A stretch of DNA of 64,000 bases from Petrosia ficiformis (GCA_947044365.1 OX345636.1:58965537-59029536); one strand, 5' to 3'; shown: positions 45,076-59,274, counted from the first letter of the stretch. Notes: generated from the letters alone by a model not told the origin. Numbers and translations: made by a program.

Positions 45076-45474
45076 AATTGACAGAGCTCCCTGTATTTAA
45101 TAATTTTCTTAACTATAAATGTAAATGTGTAAGTGATACAAGCGTAATTGTGTATAAGGACCATGGAAAGTAGGTGTTCAATGTACGTGTGAGATGAGTT
45201 CTCTGACCATAGGAAAGCATGTGGAAATGCTATATGTATGTTCACACATGTATATGTACATACACAAAAACTCTAGTCACTTCATTTTTGGGAATAATTT
45301 CCTTTTGGCGTTTGTCACACATAGATTAATTACTGTCTTTTTACTTTTTTCATCAATATTACTGAAGTGTTAGATGTACACTGTACATGTACATGTATTT
45401 AACGAGTTCAGACTTGTTTTAGCTCTAAAATTTTGTATTTTACACATCAGCTTTTATAAAACCAACATAATGAG

Positions 45475-45954
45475 CAGGGTTGGGGCTGATTACACAAGTG
45501 TGATTACGATTATGATTATGATGAGCCAGAAAAGTTTCTGAATAATTATGATTACGATTACATACCAAAACTTCAGATTATGATTATGATCATGATTACT
45601 GTAGCATGATTACACTATGATTATACTATACCACTGCATTCATTTTCACAAGTGAAGTGTGTTTGGTGATTGTCTTATTCAAACCAATAATGTCAATTCT
45701 TTTCATAATTGCATCGTATAAACATCAGTTTTTCAAAAAGGGTGGATTAAGTTAAACATTAAGTACAACTACATGTACCTGTGTTTGCATGATTACATTT
45801 TATCGTTGGAATGATTACAGTACTGGTTTAATGGGATTATGATTATGATTATGAATACGCCAATTTCGAGTGATGTGATTATGATTATCATATAGTAAAA
45901 AGTGTAGTCGATTACAATCGATTACGATTATAATCGCAATCGGCCCCAACCCTG
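45475..45954. mobile_element. MITE with CAGGGTTGGGGC ends
   Basis: The left end CAGGGTTGGGGCTGATTAC pairs with the right end TCGGCCCCAACCCTG. The interior is made of GATTATGATTACGATTA-type repeats. The related sequence at 42241 lacks this insert, which supports insertion. A clean target duplication was not resolved. Confidence 0.75.
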
Positions 45955-45974
45955 AATTAATGACTATTCTCACT

Positions 45975-47090
45975 TTCATTGAACTTGCACACAAGCATAG
46001 GGTGTCTTATTATATAGGTCACATTCTCTGGTTATGAATATACATGTGTACATGTAGAATATACACATGTACATGTATGACTTTAGTGGCATGTCAAATG
46101 TGATGTTGGACAAAAGAAAGTAACATCCTACCACACCTAAATGTAGTAACCAGTAACCACACACCATTTGGGCTGACCCAACCCCCTGATGCTATTTAAT
46201 GACAATAGGTATACAGTTTATATTTCATACAATTTTTTACATGATATTCATCAAATATTTCATTGTCATTTATAAAAACAGGTTGAATTGGATAATAAAA
46301 GGTGTTTAATGACATGTATAGTACATGTACATACAGGAAAGATGTTTATTACAATAGATACAATATAGAAGCTGTACTCACTTTATAATATTATACTAAT
46401 AAGATTATGATACGTAAGTATAATTATTATACAGTTTACCTAAACCAATAATAGAGTGTAATTATAATGGTTACGTGTACATGTATGTATACTGAATTGT
46501 GGTGTTGGACATGTATGTCCTTTCTTTAAGAGTGAATATAATTATAATGATATTCATTGTAACATCAAGTGTCAGTTGGGTCAGTCCAAAAGGGTGTGGT
46601 TACTGGTTACTGCATTTGGGTGTGGTTTGATGTTACTTTCTTTTATTCATCATCACATTTAACATGCCTCTAAAGTCATAAATGTATATTCATAACCAGA
46701 GAATGTGACCTACATTGTATATAGTAAGATAAAATTAATAACACTTCAGTAATTGATGAAAAAGACAGCAATTGATGTACAAGTATGTGTGACAAACACA
46801 AAAAGGAAATTGTTCCCCACAATAAAGGGACTAGAGTTTTTGTGTATGTACATGTACACATATAGTGTATATAACATTTCCACGTGCTTTTCTATGACCA
46901 GAGAATCCATCCCACATATACATTGGACATTTAATTTCCATTGTCCTTATATATAATTACACGTGTATTACATTCATGTATAGTTAAGGAAATTATTAAA
47001 TTCTGGGAGCTCTGTCAATTGATAATCATTAAATATAATAAGTAGGAAATGTTATTATAATTATAATTTCCAACACCACAATATTTATAT
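45975..47090. repeat. Direct and inverted duplicated blocks
   Basis: 45975-46195 repeats 42270-42450 (GATGTTGGACAAAAGAAAGT, GTAACCAGTAA, GGGCTGAC.CAACC). 46560-46720 carries it inverted, and 46740-47010 is the inverse of 45085-45370. The result is an imperfect inverted repeat of about 1 kb. Confidence 0.75.
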
Positions 47091-47424
47091 TATTACTGAC
47101 TCAACCTCCTGATGTCATATACTTATATATGAATAGTAGTATATAGATAATAATGTACATGTATAGTGAGAAGAATTCAATATCTGTGAATATAAAGACA
47201 TACATGTACCCACATGTTCAAACCATACTCACATACATGAAACACACTCCATTGGTCTTGTGTTCTATACTCAGACTGTGAATATAATGACCTTTAATTT
47301 CTTTGTGTATGTAAATATTTACCCAAGTCATTATATACATGTAACCATTATAATTACACTCTATTACTGGTTTATGTAAACTGTATAATATACTTATGTA
47401 TCATAATTTTCTAACTATAATTAT

Positions 47425-47696
47425 TAGGGCTGGGAATTGGCTCAGATTCTGAAATCGATTATCACTAACTTCCAATCGATTCATAATCGATTAAAATCAG
47501 TTGAAGTAATTAGGCCAATTAAGTCAATTAATACAATTAATATAAATGCCTCCCATTTGATGATCAAAAAGGCTTCCTGTCACTTCCATATTGAACATTA
47601 TTTGCCATCACATGCTTGAAAAGTATGTCTTCTGGCATAATTGATATCACAGACTATCAATATCAATTGATTAATCAATTAATCGTCCCAGCCCTA
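47425..47696. mobile_element. hAT-type MITE with 8-bp target duplication
   Basis: The ends TAGGGCTGGGAATTGG / TCGTCCCAGCCCTA are flanked on both sides by ATAATTAT (47417-47424 and 47697-47704). The interior contains AAATCGATTATC and CGATTAAAATCAGTTGAAGT. The same family is at 59522-59800 and 62974-63252. Confidence 0.88.
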
Positions 47697-48087
47697 ATAA
47701 TTATTATAAAGTGAGTACACAGCTTGTATATTACATGTATGTATATCTATTACAGTAAACCCCTTTTACATGTACATGTAAATGTATTTCCTTAAACAGC
47801 TTTTTATTTTCAAATTCAACTTGTTTTTATAAATGTGATGATGAATATCATGTAACAAATTGTATAAAATCTAAACTGTATACCTAGTCAATTCTAAATG
47901 ATATAAATCAGAGATTTTTACGAGCTTTAACATTACCTACCTGACAAGTTTACAATCATTCACATTTCTGCTTTTCAGACAGTAATGAAGCTTGGTATCA
48001 ACTTTTTATCCCTTCATTTTGAAACAGTTGATGTTAATGTGTATATGTATATCAGGATAATGTATTAATACTCCACTCTCTATACAG

Positions 48088-48195
48088 AATGTGAGGATCT
48101 ATTGGGCCATTCAGTATTCTGATGATGAGGAAGTGGAATCACTGATTAATGATTCCAAAACAGATATAAAATGGACTAACGAAGCTTTGTATTTT
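48088..48195 (+). CDS. Ankyrin-like repeat exon 2
   Basis: Acceptor CTCTATACAG and donor GTAAGT bound a phase-0, 108-bp exon: NVRIYWAIQYSDDEEVESLI then NDSKTDIKWTNEALYF. The A-I-..-D--EVE-LI pattern fits an ankyrin repeat with a modified loop. The upstream intron end is duplicated at 43146 without the exon. Confidence 0.65.
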
Positions 48196-49270
48196 GTAAG
48201 TGTCATCCTATAAATTAATAATTAAAATAATATTTCTTATTATTTTTAATTATAATATTTAATAGTTATTATGAATATCCATTCTATTATGATGGTATAT
48301 ACTAGATATTATTATGAAATGTTATTTGTGGTAATTTGATTGTGGATATACTGACAAGGAATATTTCATTATTATGAACATTGTCTTCATTATTTAATTT
48401 TATGTAAATGTCTTATGAAGTTCCTTAACAATGTTTAATATTACTATTTTCGTTTCTCCCTCCCTATGATTGGTTCCATGATCAATGGTATAGACAGGAA
48501 GTTATTGTTTGGTGAGGGGGAGAGGGGCTTACAAAAGGAAATAGGCATACATAGTGTACTGCAATGTTTAGTTTATTAGTTATTCATGAGGGCATGCTTT
48601 TCAGTACAAGCTGGTAAATTAATCCATGTACAATAATTATAATCTATTGAATTATGACACAAACAAACCAAATCAACATTATAATTGATGTATGTTATTA
48701 TAAGAATTCAGTGTTTGGCAAGATGTTCATTTTAAATTAATTTATTAACCTCATAATCTACTGTTTCAACTACTTGTAATTGTTTAGGTCAAATATATGA
48801 TATAATCTAGTATTTATTCATACACACATTCATTACCTTTATTGTCTCACTAACATAAACACATACACTCACAGGGGTGGATACAGGATTTATTGTATGG
48901 TGGGGTTGATTCATAAAGGGCGTGGTAAATTAATTAACGAAAGAAAAAGGTCCTCTAACATCGATTTCTGAAAGATGCGCCTCAAATGTTGTTAAATGAA
49001 AGCCTTCAAAATGTCTTCTACTGGAATTCTCTCCTAGTAATGCATAGCTATCACAGCCATGTCTGAAAAGTGTTCTTCTGTGAGTGAGGATCGTGTGTAA
49101 GTCTTTCAAAGTTCAAATGTTTTGGGGGGTGGGGGGTGGGGGTTGCTAAATCCGCCCTTGACTCATACAAACATGTATTTACAAACATACATACTCACAC
49201 AAACATAATTCACACAAATATATACATACACATTGTCTATTCCTTTAATGATATAAAGTACCAATATACA
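48196..49270. other. Intron, no gene seen
   Basis: AT-rich, with a short G-rich run near 49120-49145 (GGGGGGTGGGGGGTGGGGG). No exon was recognised. Confidence 0.4.
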
Positions 49271-49284
49271 ATGTATCCATAGAG

Positions 49285-50480
49285 GTGTTAGGATTGGGTT
49301 TAACAAACTTTTCTAATAAACATGTACATATACACTGGCTACCTAAATTACATAAAAATCCTTACGGAAAGAGATTTATTGCTGCTTCACATAAGTGTAC
49401 CACTAAGGCATTATCTAAACTTCTTACCACATGTCTTACTACTATAACTACTCATTTTAAAGAATATTGCCGTGGCATTTATAATAATTCCGGTGTTAAC
49501 TGTTTTTGGATAATTAATAATTCACAACAGGTCCTTGATAAACTTCACACAATTAATCACTTTTCTAATGCAAAACATTTTGATAGCTTTGATTTTTCTA
49601 CACTGTATACTAGTATTCCACATGTCTCTTTAAAATTGGCACTTACGGCTCTCATACAGGAAGCATATAGAGTTAGAAATTGCATATACCTAGTTGTAAA
49701 TACGTTTTGGTAAAGCATATTGGTCAGACATACAAGTACCATCTAAATCTAGTTGTAGCAAAAATATTAAAGAGGATAAACTGATAGAAATGCTGGAATT
49801 CCTGATAGATAACATTTACATTAAAGTAGGTAAAGAAATATTTAGGCAGCAAGTAGGAATTCCGATGGGTACTGATTGTGCTCCTTTTTTAGCTAATTTA
49901 TTTTTATTCTATTATGAATATAACTATATGAAAGATCTTATCAAAAGTAATATACACTTAGCTAAACAGTTTCCTTACACTACCAGATATATTGATGATC
50001 TTTTAACATTAAATAATAATAGATTTACAAAAGTTATTCCTAACATATATCCTCCTGAGTTAGAACTCAAAAGAACTACTGAGAGTCCCACTATGCTATC
50101 CTATTTAGATATATTAATTACAATAGAAAATGAGAAATATCACACTACCATTTTTGATAAAAGAGACAATTTTGGTTTTAATATAGTTAACTTTCCACAT
50201 TTATGCAGTAATATTCCCACTAAACCTGCTTATGAAGTGTATATTTCACAATTAATTAGAATTGGTAGGATATGTGATTCCTTTAAAGATTTTGCACACA
50301 GACACTATAATTTAACTAGTCATTTAATACAACAAGGTTTCTGGTATACTAAGCTATGTTTTACATTTAAAAGGTTTACAAAATACATGCACCTATTTTT
50401 TCTAAATTTAAATGTAATGTACGCAAGCATATAGAGGAAGGTATTTACCTGCCGGTTAATGTAAGACTGAACAACTAGAA
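49285..50480 (+). mobile_element. Penelope-like reverse transcriptase fragment, frameshifted
   Basis: Frame 1 (49285-49713) reads WLPKLHKNPYGKRFIAASHK and FDSFDFSTLYTSIPH. Frame 2 (49790-50434) reads FLIDNIYIKVGKEIFRQQVG, IPMGTDCAPFLANLFLFYYE, then the catalytic RYIDDLLTLNN, SYLDILI and CSNIPTKPAYEVYISQLIRI. A further frame change near 50398 leads to KCNVRKHIEEGIYLPVN. The YIDD active site and the order of blocks identify a reverse transcriptase. The LPKLHK, DFSTLYT and CSNIP blocks resemble Penelope-like elements, with moderate certainty. There is no GIY-YIG domain in view and no intact frame, so it is a dead fragment in an ankyrin-gene intron. Confidence 0.75.
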
Positions 50481-50869
50481 ATGTGACTATTAGACGTGCT
50501 AGACATTGATTAGTACTTATTAGTGCTTTTTCACAATTATAATCAGTACTAATCAGTACTTCTTTTGTGTGTTGCATGGGTAGACAGTGATGGCCAGCTG
50601 CTTTTATAGAGCAGGTGCTTAGCTTAGTGTGCCTCACTGATCTCAAACCTTGCATATGTGACCAACTTGGGTTTGCGGCAGCTCTATGCTTCTCTTCTTG
50701 GTTTGTGAGTCGCATTATGTTGTGTACTTGTTATTTAAGTGTACTATTTTTATTGTTATTATTGTTATATGGACGCTGGATGAGTGGGGAGAGTTGGCTA
50801 GCCATCAAAGATCTTTAACCCACCATTCCCGATTCTCAAGACTGGGCATTCAGTGTTCAATTTTACCAT

Positions 50870-51047
50870 ATTTTTCTAAGCCATTGTGGCAGTTCCTCTT
50901 CTAAGCCATTGTGGCTGCTTATTTTCTAAGCCATTGTGGCTGCTTATTTTCTAAGCCATTGTGGCAGTTCCTTTTCTAAGCCATTGTGGCTGCTTATTTT
51001 CTAAGCCATTGTGGCTGCTTATTTTCTAAGCCATTGTGGCTGATTAT

Positions 51048-51085
<38 letters not shown>

Positions 51086-51200
51086 GCCATAGTAGCTGCT
51101 CTAATGTTTAATGAAGACATTGTGGCTGCTTGTTTGTTTGTTGTGTGTGTGTTTGTTTGCACCTTTTGCTAGCATGCTAGACACATGAATTTTCATGTAA
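50870..51200 (+). repeat. TTTTCTAAGCCATTGTGGC tandem array and flank
   Basis: About seven units of 23-24 bp (TTTTCTAAGCCATTGTGGC plus TGCTTA or AGTTCC), then a (TA)n run, then GCTAGCATGCTAGACACATG. The same composite occurs inverted at 31190-31385. Confidence 0.85.
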
Positions 51201-51454
51201 TTAATTAATGACTTACAGGTTAGTTAGAGTCTTGTTCTAAAACTCTTAAAGATAAATCACTCACACATGTAGCCCCTCCCACTATTTAACTACTATACTA
51301 TTACTATTGTATCACTAACCTGTGTAAAGTAATTAATTATAAAGCATAGTTCTTTGTTGAATATCATTTCATGACTTCATGTGTTGTATTTTATAACTAT
51401 TTCTGTTACAATTAGTGATATACTGAATCAGTATTTAATATGTTATGTTGTTTA

Positions 51455-51662
51455 GAAGCATGGGCCAAATTGGCTCAACAATGATTACTATATATGCCAT
51501 TGAGAATACATCTTGAAGCAATTAAGTTAATGCTGTTAGTGACATTATAATAATAATAATTATTACACATGTAACTGTGCCATCTGGCCTAAAGAGAGAA
51601 CTGTGCAGTGCATGCCAAATAAGAAGCTCTTTTGGCCAATGGTGCACCATATAAGCTTTTAA
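51455..51662 (+). repeat. Dispersed repeat family X, copy 2
   Basis: GAAGCATGGGCCAAATTGGC to AGAACTGTGCAGTGC, plus a tail AAGAAGCTCTTTTGGCCAAT shared with the inverted copy at 57850. Confidence 0.7.
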
Positions 51663-52044
51663 AAAACACTGATATGTTATATTTATAGCATAGATCTGCC
51701 TGTGTTATCATGTACATGTACATGTTAGAGTTGTACTTATACTTGTATAGGTACATGTACATGTATAGGTGCCTCCTGTACCATGGTATAGGTAAATATA
51801 GGTATAGACAAGTAGTATAGGGCAGATACAGATACTTTACAGACCAAGTTTTGAAACTTTATAGTACTATTTTACTGTTTTATAAAAAGACTGATACAAC
51901 AGTCAGAATCATATATTTTTTAGCTATTTCCATTTTTTTGTAGTTTGTGAGTTTCATTTTCCAACAGAAATGACTATATAGAGCAGTGCTAAAAATTAGT
52001 GATGCACGTGAACATATACTAGAACAAGTGTATATAGAGAAAAA
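51663..52044. other. Intron, no gene seen
   Basis: TACATGTACATG and ATAGGTATAGG simple repeats only. Confidence 0.4.
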
Positions 52045-52497
52045 AAACATCCCTATGATTGCTTTACAAATTTATAAAAGTATCCCTATGACTGCTTTGT
52101 GGTGTCCAGCATTCAGTAATCATGGCTGACTATCAAGCATGAAAGACAACAGCTTATTATAGTTATTATTTTGATTATCTACTCTCCTGACCTTTCAAAA
52201 GACCTTATAGAACTTTAGGAATATATGTCAGGCAGAATAGCTAGCTATTAGTTCCAGTTTCTAAGTAAGACTAAGCTACACAGCTTTCTTTCTGCTGGTG
52301 TGTAGAGCTTGATCGCGCGTTCTTTTACGCGCCACGCCCATTAATTGACCGAGCTCCCGGGAATGATGTAACTTCCTTAACTACGTATACAACGCATACT
52401 CGCGTAGGTGACACAAACATATATATATATAAACATACATCGAACCTGTGGGAAAGCAATCATAGGGATGGCCCTACGGGCCATAAAAAGCAGTGAA
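52045..52497 (-). repeat. Dispersed repeat family Z, inverted copy
   Basis: The fullest copy. It ends GGAAAGCAATCATAGGGATG plus GCCCTACGGGCCATAAAAAG and includes a GC-rich stretch absent from the others (GATCGCGCGTTCTTTTACGC, then GCCACGCCCATTAATTGACC). Confidence 0.78.
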
Positions 52498-54640
52498 CAC
52501 ATGTTCATTGTGTACGTACATGTAGGAATAGGTATAGGTATAGGCAGTTTTAGTTGCCTATAATATCTGTATCTGAATTACAGGCAAAACCTAGTATAGG
52601 TACAACACTAGTACATGTATGTATGTATACATACATGTATACATGAATCATCAATGTTCACATCTCCATATAGCCCCAGGTCATACATGTATAATATCAT
52701 TAATCATTGAATGTGTACATGTGTATATACATGATAACACATACAGGCCAGTGATTTGTACTTTGGAAGCCATCTAGAATTATGTGATCACCTCGTGGGA
52801 TACTATGATATCTAAGATCAACATTTTCTTTGGTGTGTACATGTATTCCCCAGACTCCCCTAGTAATTGGTACATGGTTTGTATTAGAACTGTTGTGATA
52901 TTCCAATATATTGATAAAAACTGATACAATAATCTAGTTACTTCTCTCAGAGATTGATTATCAGTCAATCATGATATGACACATGCTGATCATATACACA
53001 CACTTAGTTTAGAAAATAAATTAGCGACTAGTTCATCAACAGGTGACAATGATCTTCTAAAACCAAAGAAGACTTCAAGAAGCAAGATTTGAGTGTATTT
53101 TGGTTTTAAAAGATGAGAAAGCTGGTTAGGTACATTGTAGTTGATGATATAATGTGTTGTATATGTGTTTATCATTGTGTTATGAGCTTCAAAACATACA
53201 ACATAATTACATTGTTGATCATATTGCAGTATGGATGGGCTTTGATTCAGTGATACTATACCTGTATCAATTGTATTGAAATGATTCAAAAAATCATGGA
53301 AATTTCAGTAGCGATATTCAATCTAAAAAAACTTGTATTGCAACAGGTCTAGTTTTCATGCACAATATACACATTATTATTTTAATACACTGTTAAAATG
53401 TACTCTCCACTTTTCATTCACTTCCTACCATCCTGAATTATAGTTATATTTCATTTACACTTGTATCTACATCAATACATTACCTATACTCTTATACAAC
53501 TATAACAAGAAGTTGAGTTAACTGATTCTTATAGTTACAAACAAGAGAAACTGATGTTGTATAAACAGTCCATAGAATTTGAGCTCAACTACACATTTAA
53601 TAATCATAAACATTTACCTCACCATACAAATATTTTATTATCATAATGTATTTTGTTAATTATTCTAGCTCCTTTTTGTTTATGCCAAAATTCTACTCAG
53701 AACACAGTTAGGATCCATTTCATTATGATTTCATATTCTGTATTCTGACTTGAGCACTATAAGTAATTGTGTATAGTAATTAAGACTATAATTATCTGTA
53801 ATTATAATTAGTAATTATAGTAATCATTATGATAATATAAAGATTGTATGTAAAATACTTTTATTCATAAATAAATGCATAATCAAGATCATTAATGTCC
53901 AGCTTTGTCAACAAAGTCTTATGAATATCATTATGTGGTTGATTTGGGAGTCTTTGATGGCAATCCTTGACAGAATTGAGCAAACAGATTATATGTAACT
54001 TCTGAACATACTAAATAACACGATTTAAAACTATATCAATGCATAGAAACCCACAACTACCAATGTAGCAAACTTTGAAAACGTGCATATTTAATAAGTG
54101 AACATTGAAATTGTTTGTTTGATACTTAGCAACTATTTAACATACACTTGTCCCTAGGGAACGTATTCAACGTAGCAGTCTAGCAGAAGCCAACAACAAA
54201 AGAAACGTTAACATTGGGAAAACGTGTGTAGATACTGTAAAAAACGAAAATTTTAAAATTATACAGTTTGAACAGCGTTTCACGGTGTTTTATCGTAGTA
54301 CAGTTTGTACTACGGTCGTAGTACAAAGACGAAACATGAACTTTTTTTTGTTGTCTACTGTATATTCATTATTATCGATAATATCTAAATGATGAAGTAT
54401 ATGTGTCTATGTGTGTATAAAATACTTGTTTGTCTAATTGAACCACTCCCCTGATTCATAAATAGTGAAGTCAAGTATGGATATGACATGATTTTATTAT
54501 ACACATGTGATAAGTATTTGTATATGTATAGTATCAATTGATATTATTATGAATAATATTTACCAGTGAAACTATTAATTATTACTAGTTTGTATAGTGT
54601 TTATTACATGTACATGTATTGTTCTTATTTCATTATACAG
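52498..54640. other. Intron, no gene seen
   Basis: AT-rich. No exon, long hairpin or tandem array could be supported apart from short CATGTATGTATACATACATG runs near 52613-52645. Confidence 0.4.
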
Positions 54641-54736
54641 AGACGGAGTTTACTGCATCAAGCAGCTGATTGTAATAAAGTGAGTATAGCAGAGATGATC
54701 TTAAAACTTGGTGCTAACATCAACGTACAAGATCTT
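54641..54736 (+). CDS. Ankyrin repeat exon 3
   Basis: Acceptor TTCATTATACAG and donor GTAAGT bound a 96-bp, phase-0 exon reading RRSLLHQAADCNKVSIAEMI then LKLGANINVQDL. This is a clear ankyrin repeat (SLLHxAA...VxIAEMILKLGANINVQD). Ankyrin repeats mediate protein-protein contacts. The function of this gene is unknown. Confidence 0.88.
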
Positions 54737-57609
54737 GTAAGTGATTATATATTAATTGTTATACACATGTAATATAATGGTTATAATATACAATTGAATA
54801 CAATCATTAAGGTTACGGTACATATATACCAAAATCTGACCGTATTTATTTAAATGTAATATTAGAATAATATTTCAACTGACCAATGGCTGATGCTAGC
54901 ACTATATACATGTAGTTATAAATCAAAAATAAGTTCATCTAATACATATTTTTATGTGATCTCCAGGGAAATATTTTCTATAAAGCTATAGCTACATGTA
55001 GGTCATCATGTGACATTTTTATTTTGCAAAAACATTCAAGAGAAGCAGCAAATCATGATTATTCATGATTTGTATCCCGTAACCTTAATGACAAAAGTTT
55101 CCAAACAAACTTTAACTATTAATTCGGTTGTTTCTTCTTATAAGAAGTCACGAAATTATGTTAGTCTCATATGGTATAAGAATTATGTTACATGTAGGTA
55201 TACTGACATTGTTAGGGTTATATCAGGATGTTTTTGTTCTTACTCAAGCATGAAATTATTGTATTCTGTGGTTTGTATAAGTATTATACTATTTTAAATG
55301 TGTACTATACTATCCTTATATGAAGTGATGACCATTGATTCAGTCAGTCAATCAGTTCACAAACTCTCTTGTTTTAAAACTAATATGAACCTTTATGGTT
55401 TCATAAATTTCTTGAAAGTTTATTCAATTGTATAAAATAGTGTATACATGTTATTATAGGATTTCTATAAATTAGTCTCTTCTCCAGACTGCAACATTTC
55501 ATGGTGCAAAATAGTCTGTTGTGACATTGCCATCAGATTCCTCAGTTTATTAATTGATCACATGATTTTTTTAATTCAAAAATGTCATATCAAAAACCTG
55601 TAATAAAAGAATCTATAACAAAGGTTGTGAAGCATCCCAGATACCAGCCTTCTACTATCATCTGGAGAGTATGATTTAATTCAAGTAACAAACTTATAGA
55701 TTGAAATATTTGTTATACAAGTACAAGTAGGTTGAGTGAATCATGTGACAGTCACCCGATTAGGACATCGCTGTGCCAACCATTGTGGAATGTTTTGTTC
55801 TACAGTGGGAATGGCATTCTAGGAATGTGACTATCTGTAAATAGTGTCATACTATAAGAGTGCTGTGACATTGTGGAGTGAGCCTGATAGCAAATTGTTC
55901 AGATAATTTCTGAGTATGCTGCTAAATAGAATACATGTATGTGGTATTATGTACAACATATACACATGTACATGTACATATAGAGTGATTTCAGTACCAA
56001 CTCCTTTGTGAGGGAGTCACTCGTGCTTACCCCAATTATTAGATAGTATTTAATTGTACTTGTAACCCCATCATGACAACAGTTGCAAGTATTACTAAAC
56101 ACATGTATTATAAACATGTATATTAGTGATCATATGATTATAAATTTATATGTATAGTAAACTAGTAGTTGATATAATCTCACAAGTTAATAGATTGTCT
56201 TGTACTGATATAATCAGCTTTTTCCTTCTTTATGCAGTACTTGTACATGTAGTTTATAAAGTGTCAAATATAATGTCAATTGAAATGTATTGTAGCCATT
56301 TATTCCATGCCATCCTACATACATGTAGAGGATACTACCATATCTAAAGCATTTGCTTAATTGACTATAAAGTAATACATGTACTTGTACCAAGGGTGTG
56401 GAAACATCCAGTCATGCAGTACATTATCCGATAAATCTAGTGAATGTCTGGTAAATGGAAACTGAACTGTATATATATATATTGGGAGCAGAACAAGAGT
56501 TATGAAAATCGGTCAAAATGTTGGCTCAATGTTTCCACATCCCTGACATGTACTTACATTGTATATACATGTACATACATGTACTACTGTATAGCTCCAA
56601 TAATTAATCGAGGGCAAAAGGTTTCGTGATATATAATATATTTTAATTTTGTAAAACAATATTGGTTACAATTGTGGTTATACAAGCCACACCCACTTGA
56701 TTTGAAAGTGTGATGATGGACAATTTTTCATTTGAAACTGGTTCTTATATATGAGCTTATCAAAAACACTGATGTTCAATATATTGTATTATCAGTACCT
56801 GACATTATTAAGTTCACATACTATCACAGTGTACTTTGTGAGTGAAGTACACTGTACTTCAAATGTACTACACCATATTTCACATAAGTACTATGCTATC
56901 ACATACAAATGTAATGGGAATTAACACACAACTATGATTACAGTACAATGTAGTACAACTATATATTATTATACTAATTAGGAGTGCAGTTGACTATCAC
57001 CTTATTAAAGTGTAGCTCCCATCATAGTATGTAAACTTAATTAAGTCAGGTACTACATGTACATGTATACACGTTGATATTATAATACCTCTAGTATACA
57101 TGTATGTACATGTACATAAAAATGATGTTCACGTGCATTGTACATGTAGTATGTTACATGTACATGTATTATACATTTACATGTACATACTTGTACGTGT
57201 ACTGTAATTAATACACATGTACATGTACGTATACTGTACATGTACTTCTTCACTATAATTATTACACCTACATGTACATACATGTACAATAATACATGTT
57301 AATACTATACATCATCTTCATACTATAGTACATATTAGATGTACATGTATATATACTATGGTACTTCTACATATACATGTACAACTACAGTAATGTTATA
57401 ATACAGTATATAATCTGTACTCAAAATTAAATGTGGGAAAACATTGGCCACACCCACCATTAATTAATTAAACACTAATGCAAAATCTACAGACTCAGAG
57501 AATTCTAAAACTTTCATAAATGCTTTTGAAACATTTCTAAGATGTTCATGCATGTACTATTACTTGACTGTCTATTACTATCCCATGTCTGAGTTCACCT
57601 AACTACATG
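54737..57609. other. Intron, no gene seen
   Basis: AT-rich. 57050-57300 is a dense ACATGTACATGTA run. 56280-56350 shares CATCCTACATACATGTAGAG..CCATATCTAAAGCATTTGCT with about 63890, so part of this intron is duplicated at the window end. Confidence 0.45.
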
Positions 57610-57785
57610 TTACATGCCTTGCTTTGGCAACAAAATTAAATACCACTTCCTCATAACAACCGTACATAAGTATATATAATAGCTAGAGTAAAGGCAAAAC
57701 ACAAAGAAGCAATACTTACATGTATGCATGTATGGTTGTTATATGGAAGTGGAATTTAATTTTGTTCCCAAAGCAAGGCACCATC
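57610..57785. mobile_element. Hairpin MITE
   Basis: ATGCCTTGCTTTGGCAACAA plus AATTAAATACCACTTCC pairs with GGAAGTGGAATTTAATTTTG plus TTCCCAAAGCAAGGCA. CATAACAACCGTA / ATGGTTGTTATAT extends the arms. Confidence 0.8.
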
Positions 57786-57849
57786 CCAATCTTGTTCCTG
57801 TGCTTTTTTGGTTTATATATAATTTTATTATTATCAGTGTTTCTGAAAA

Positions 57850-58030
57850 GGCACCATTGACCCAAAGAGCTTCTTAATTATTTAACACTGCGCAGTTCTC
57901 TCTTTGGGCCCACATGGTGCAGTTAATTATGATTACATTGTCACTAACAGCTATGTTAACTGGCTCAAGATGTTTCCAATGGCATAACACTCTAACCATT
58001 GTTGAGCCAATTTGGCACAAGCTTCAAACT
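57850..58030 (-). repeat. Dispersed repeat family X, inverted copy
   Basis: CACTGCGCAGTTCTCTCTTT plus GGGCCCACATGGTGCAGTTA to GAGCCAATTTGGCACAAGCT, the inverse of 4318-4505. Confidence 0.7.
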
Positions 58031-59274
58031 TATCAAACCCTCTAATCCCCACATACTTTTAAAAAATGTTTTTATTATATAATCACAGTATAATAATTAT
58101 TATTATTGTCAAGTATTGTCTCAATTATTTTCTTATCAGTTCTGCACTGTGAGTGCATTCATTAAAATAGTAAGGCCCTTAATTAATCCTTAGACAACTG
58201 TTGTTGAATATATGAGACATTTGGTACCATATTGCATTTATGATCATGATATAGCATTCCAAGTGTCATGTTTGTCCTCAGTAGCAAGTCCTTATTAAAT
58301 TAGAGAAAATCATTACAACTATTTGAGCTGAAAATGGACTGACAAGGATTTTTAATGGATATCTCCATTTGTTCAGCATTCATAAGGGCAGCACCACATT
58401 GATACTTAGGTTTTCATGCATTTGAGAGGGTAGGTAGAATATTTGTATTTATACATGTATCTTCTTGAATGAACGTATGTACATGTACATGTATATTCTG
58501 GTACATGTAGATGGTGTCAGGCTGTTAGCACCATCAAGATAGGAGACAAAATGACGGATGTAATACATTAAATATCCTCTATCCATTTTAGTATATTGTA
58601 CATGTCAGTACAATGTCTCCATAAGTTACATGTACTGTACAACCTCTTAGAAGCAGTGCACATGGTAAATTTGAAAATATTTTCAGTCACTATTGATTTC
58701 ATAGGCATAGCCAGACCTTTAAGATTGGGTGGGCCAGGTAAAGCATACATTGTAGATCGGCACGCAAAGCATGCCAAAACATTTTAGCGTTAATAAATTC
58801 ATGATAAGCGTGGTCTACCATTCGTGGCCAGGCAGACAAGTTGAGTTGGAGCTAGTTCAATTGACCCTAGCTGAATCTGCCATTGCATGCTAGTTCCATC
58901 ATCTTTAATACACATGTACATCACTATATACTTGAGAGCATTCAAACTCTCTGATGATCTCCGAGTATACGTATACGAGTGATTTTCACCTACACATGTA
59001 TGAATAATTAATGAGAAAAGTCCCAACTCAACAAGAACGGACTTTAGTCACCGTTTTTTTCAACTGCACATGCGTATACCATATCGATATAAACAAATGT
59101 TATATCATATCGTATCGTGGCTTATTACATGTATATCGTGATATGTCGATATATCAATATATCGTGGGAGCACTATCACAAATATACATGTACATGCCCC
59201 AAATAATTTTTATTAATATAAAATTATATTATATCATAGACAATTGATTAATAATAACTTACTACTTGACTTTA
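58031..59274. other. Intron, no gene seen
   Basis: AT-rich. GTATATCGTGATATGTCGATATATCAATATATCG-like dyad sequence lies near 59130-59165. No exon was supported. Confidence 0.35.
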
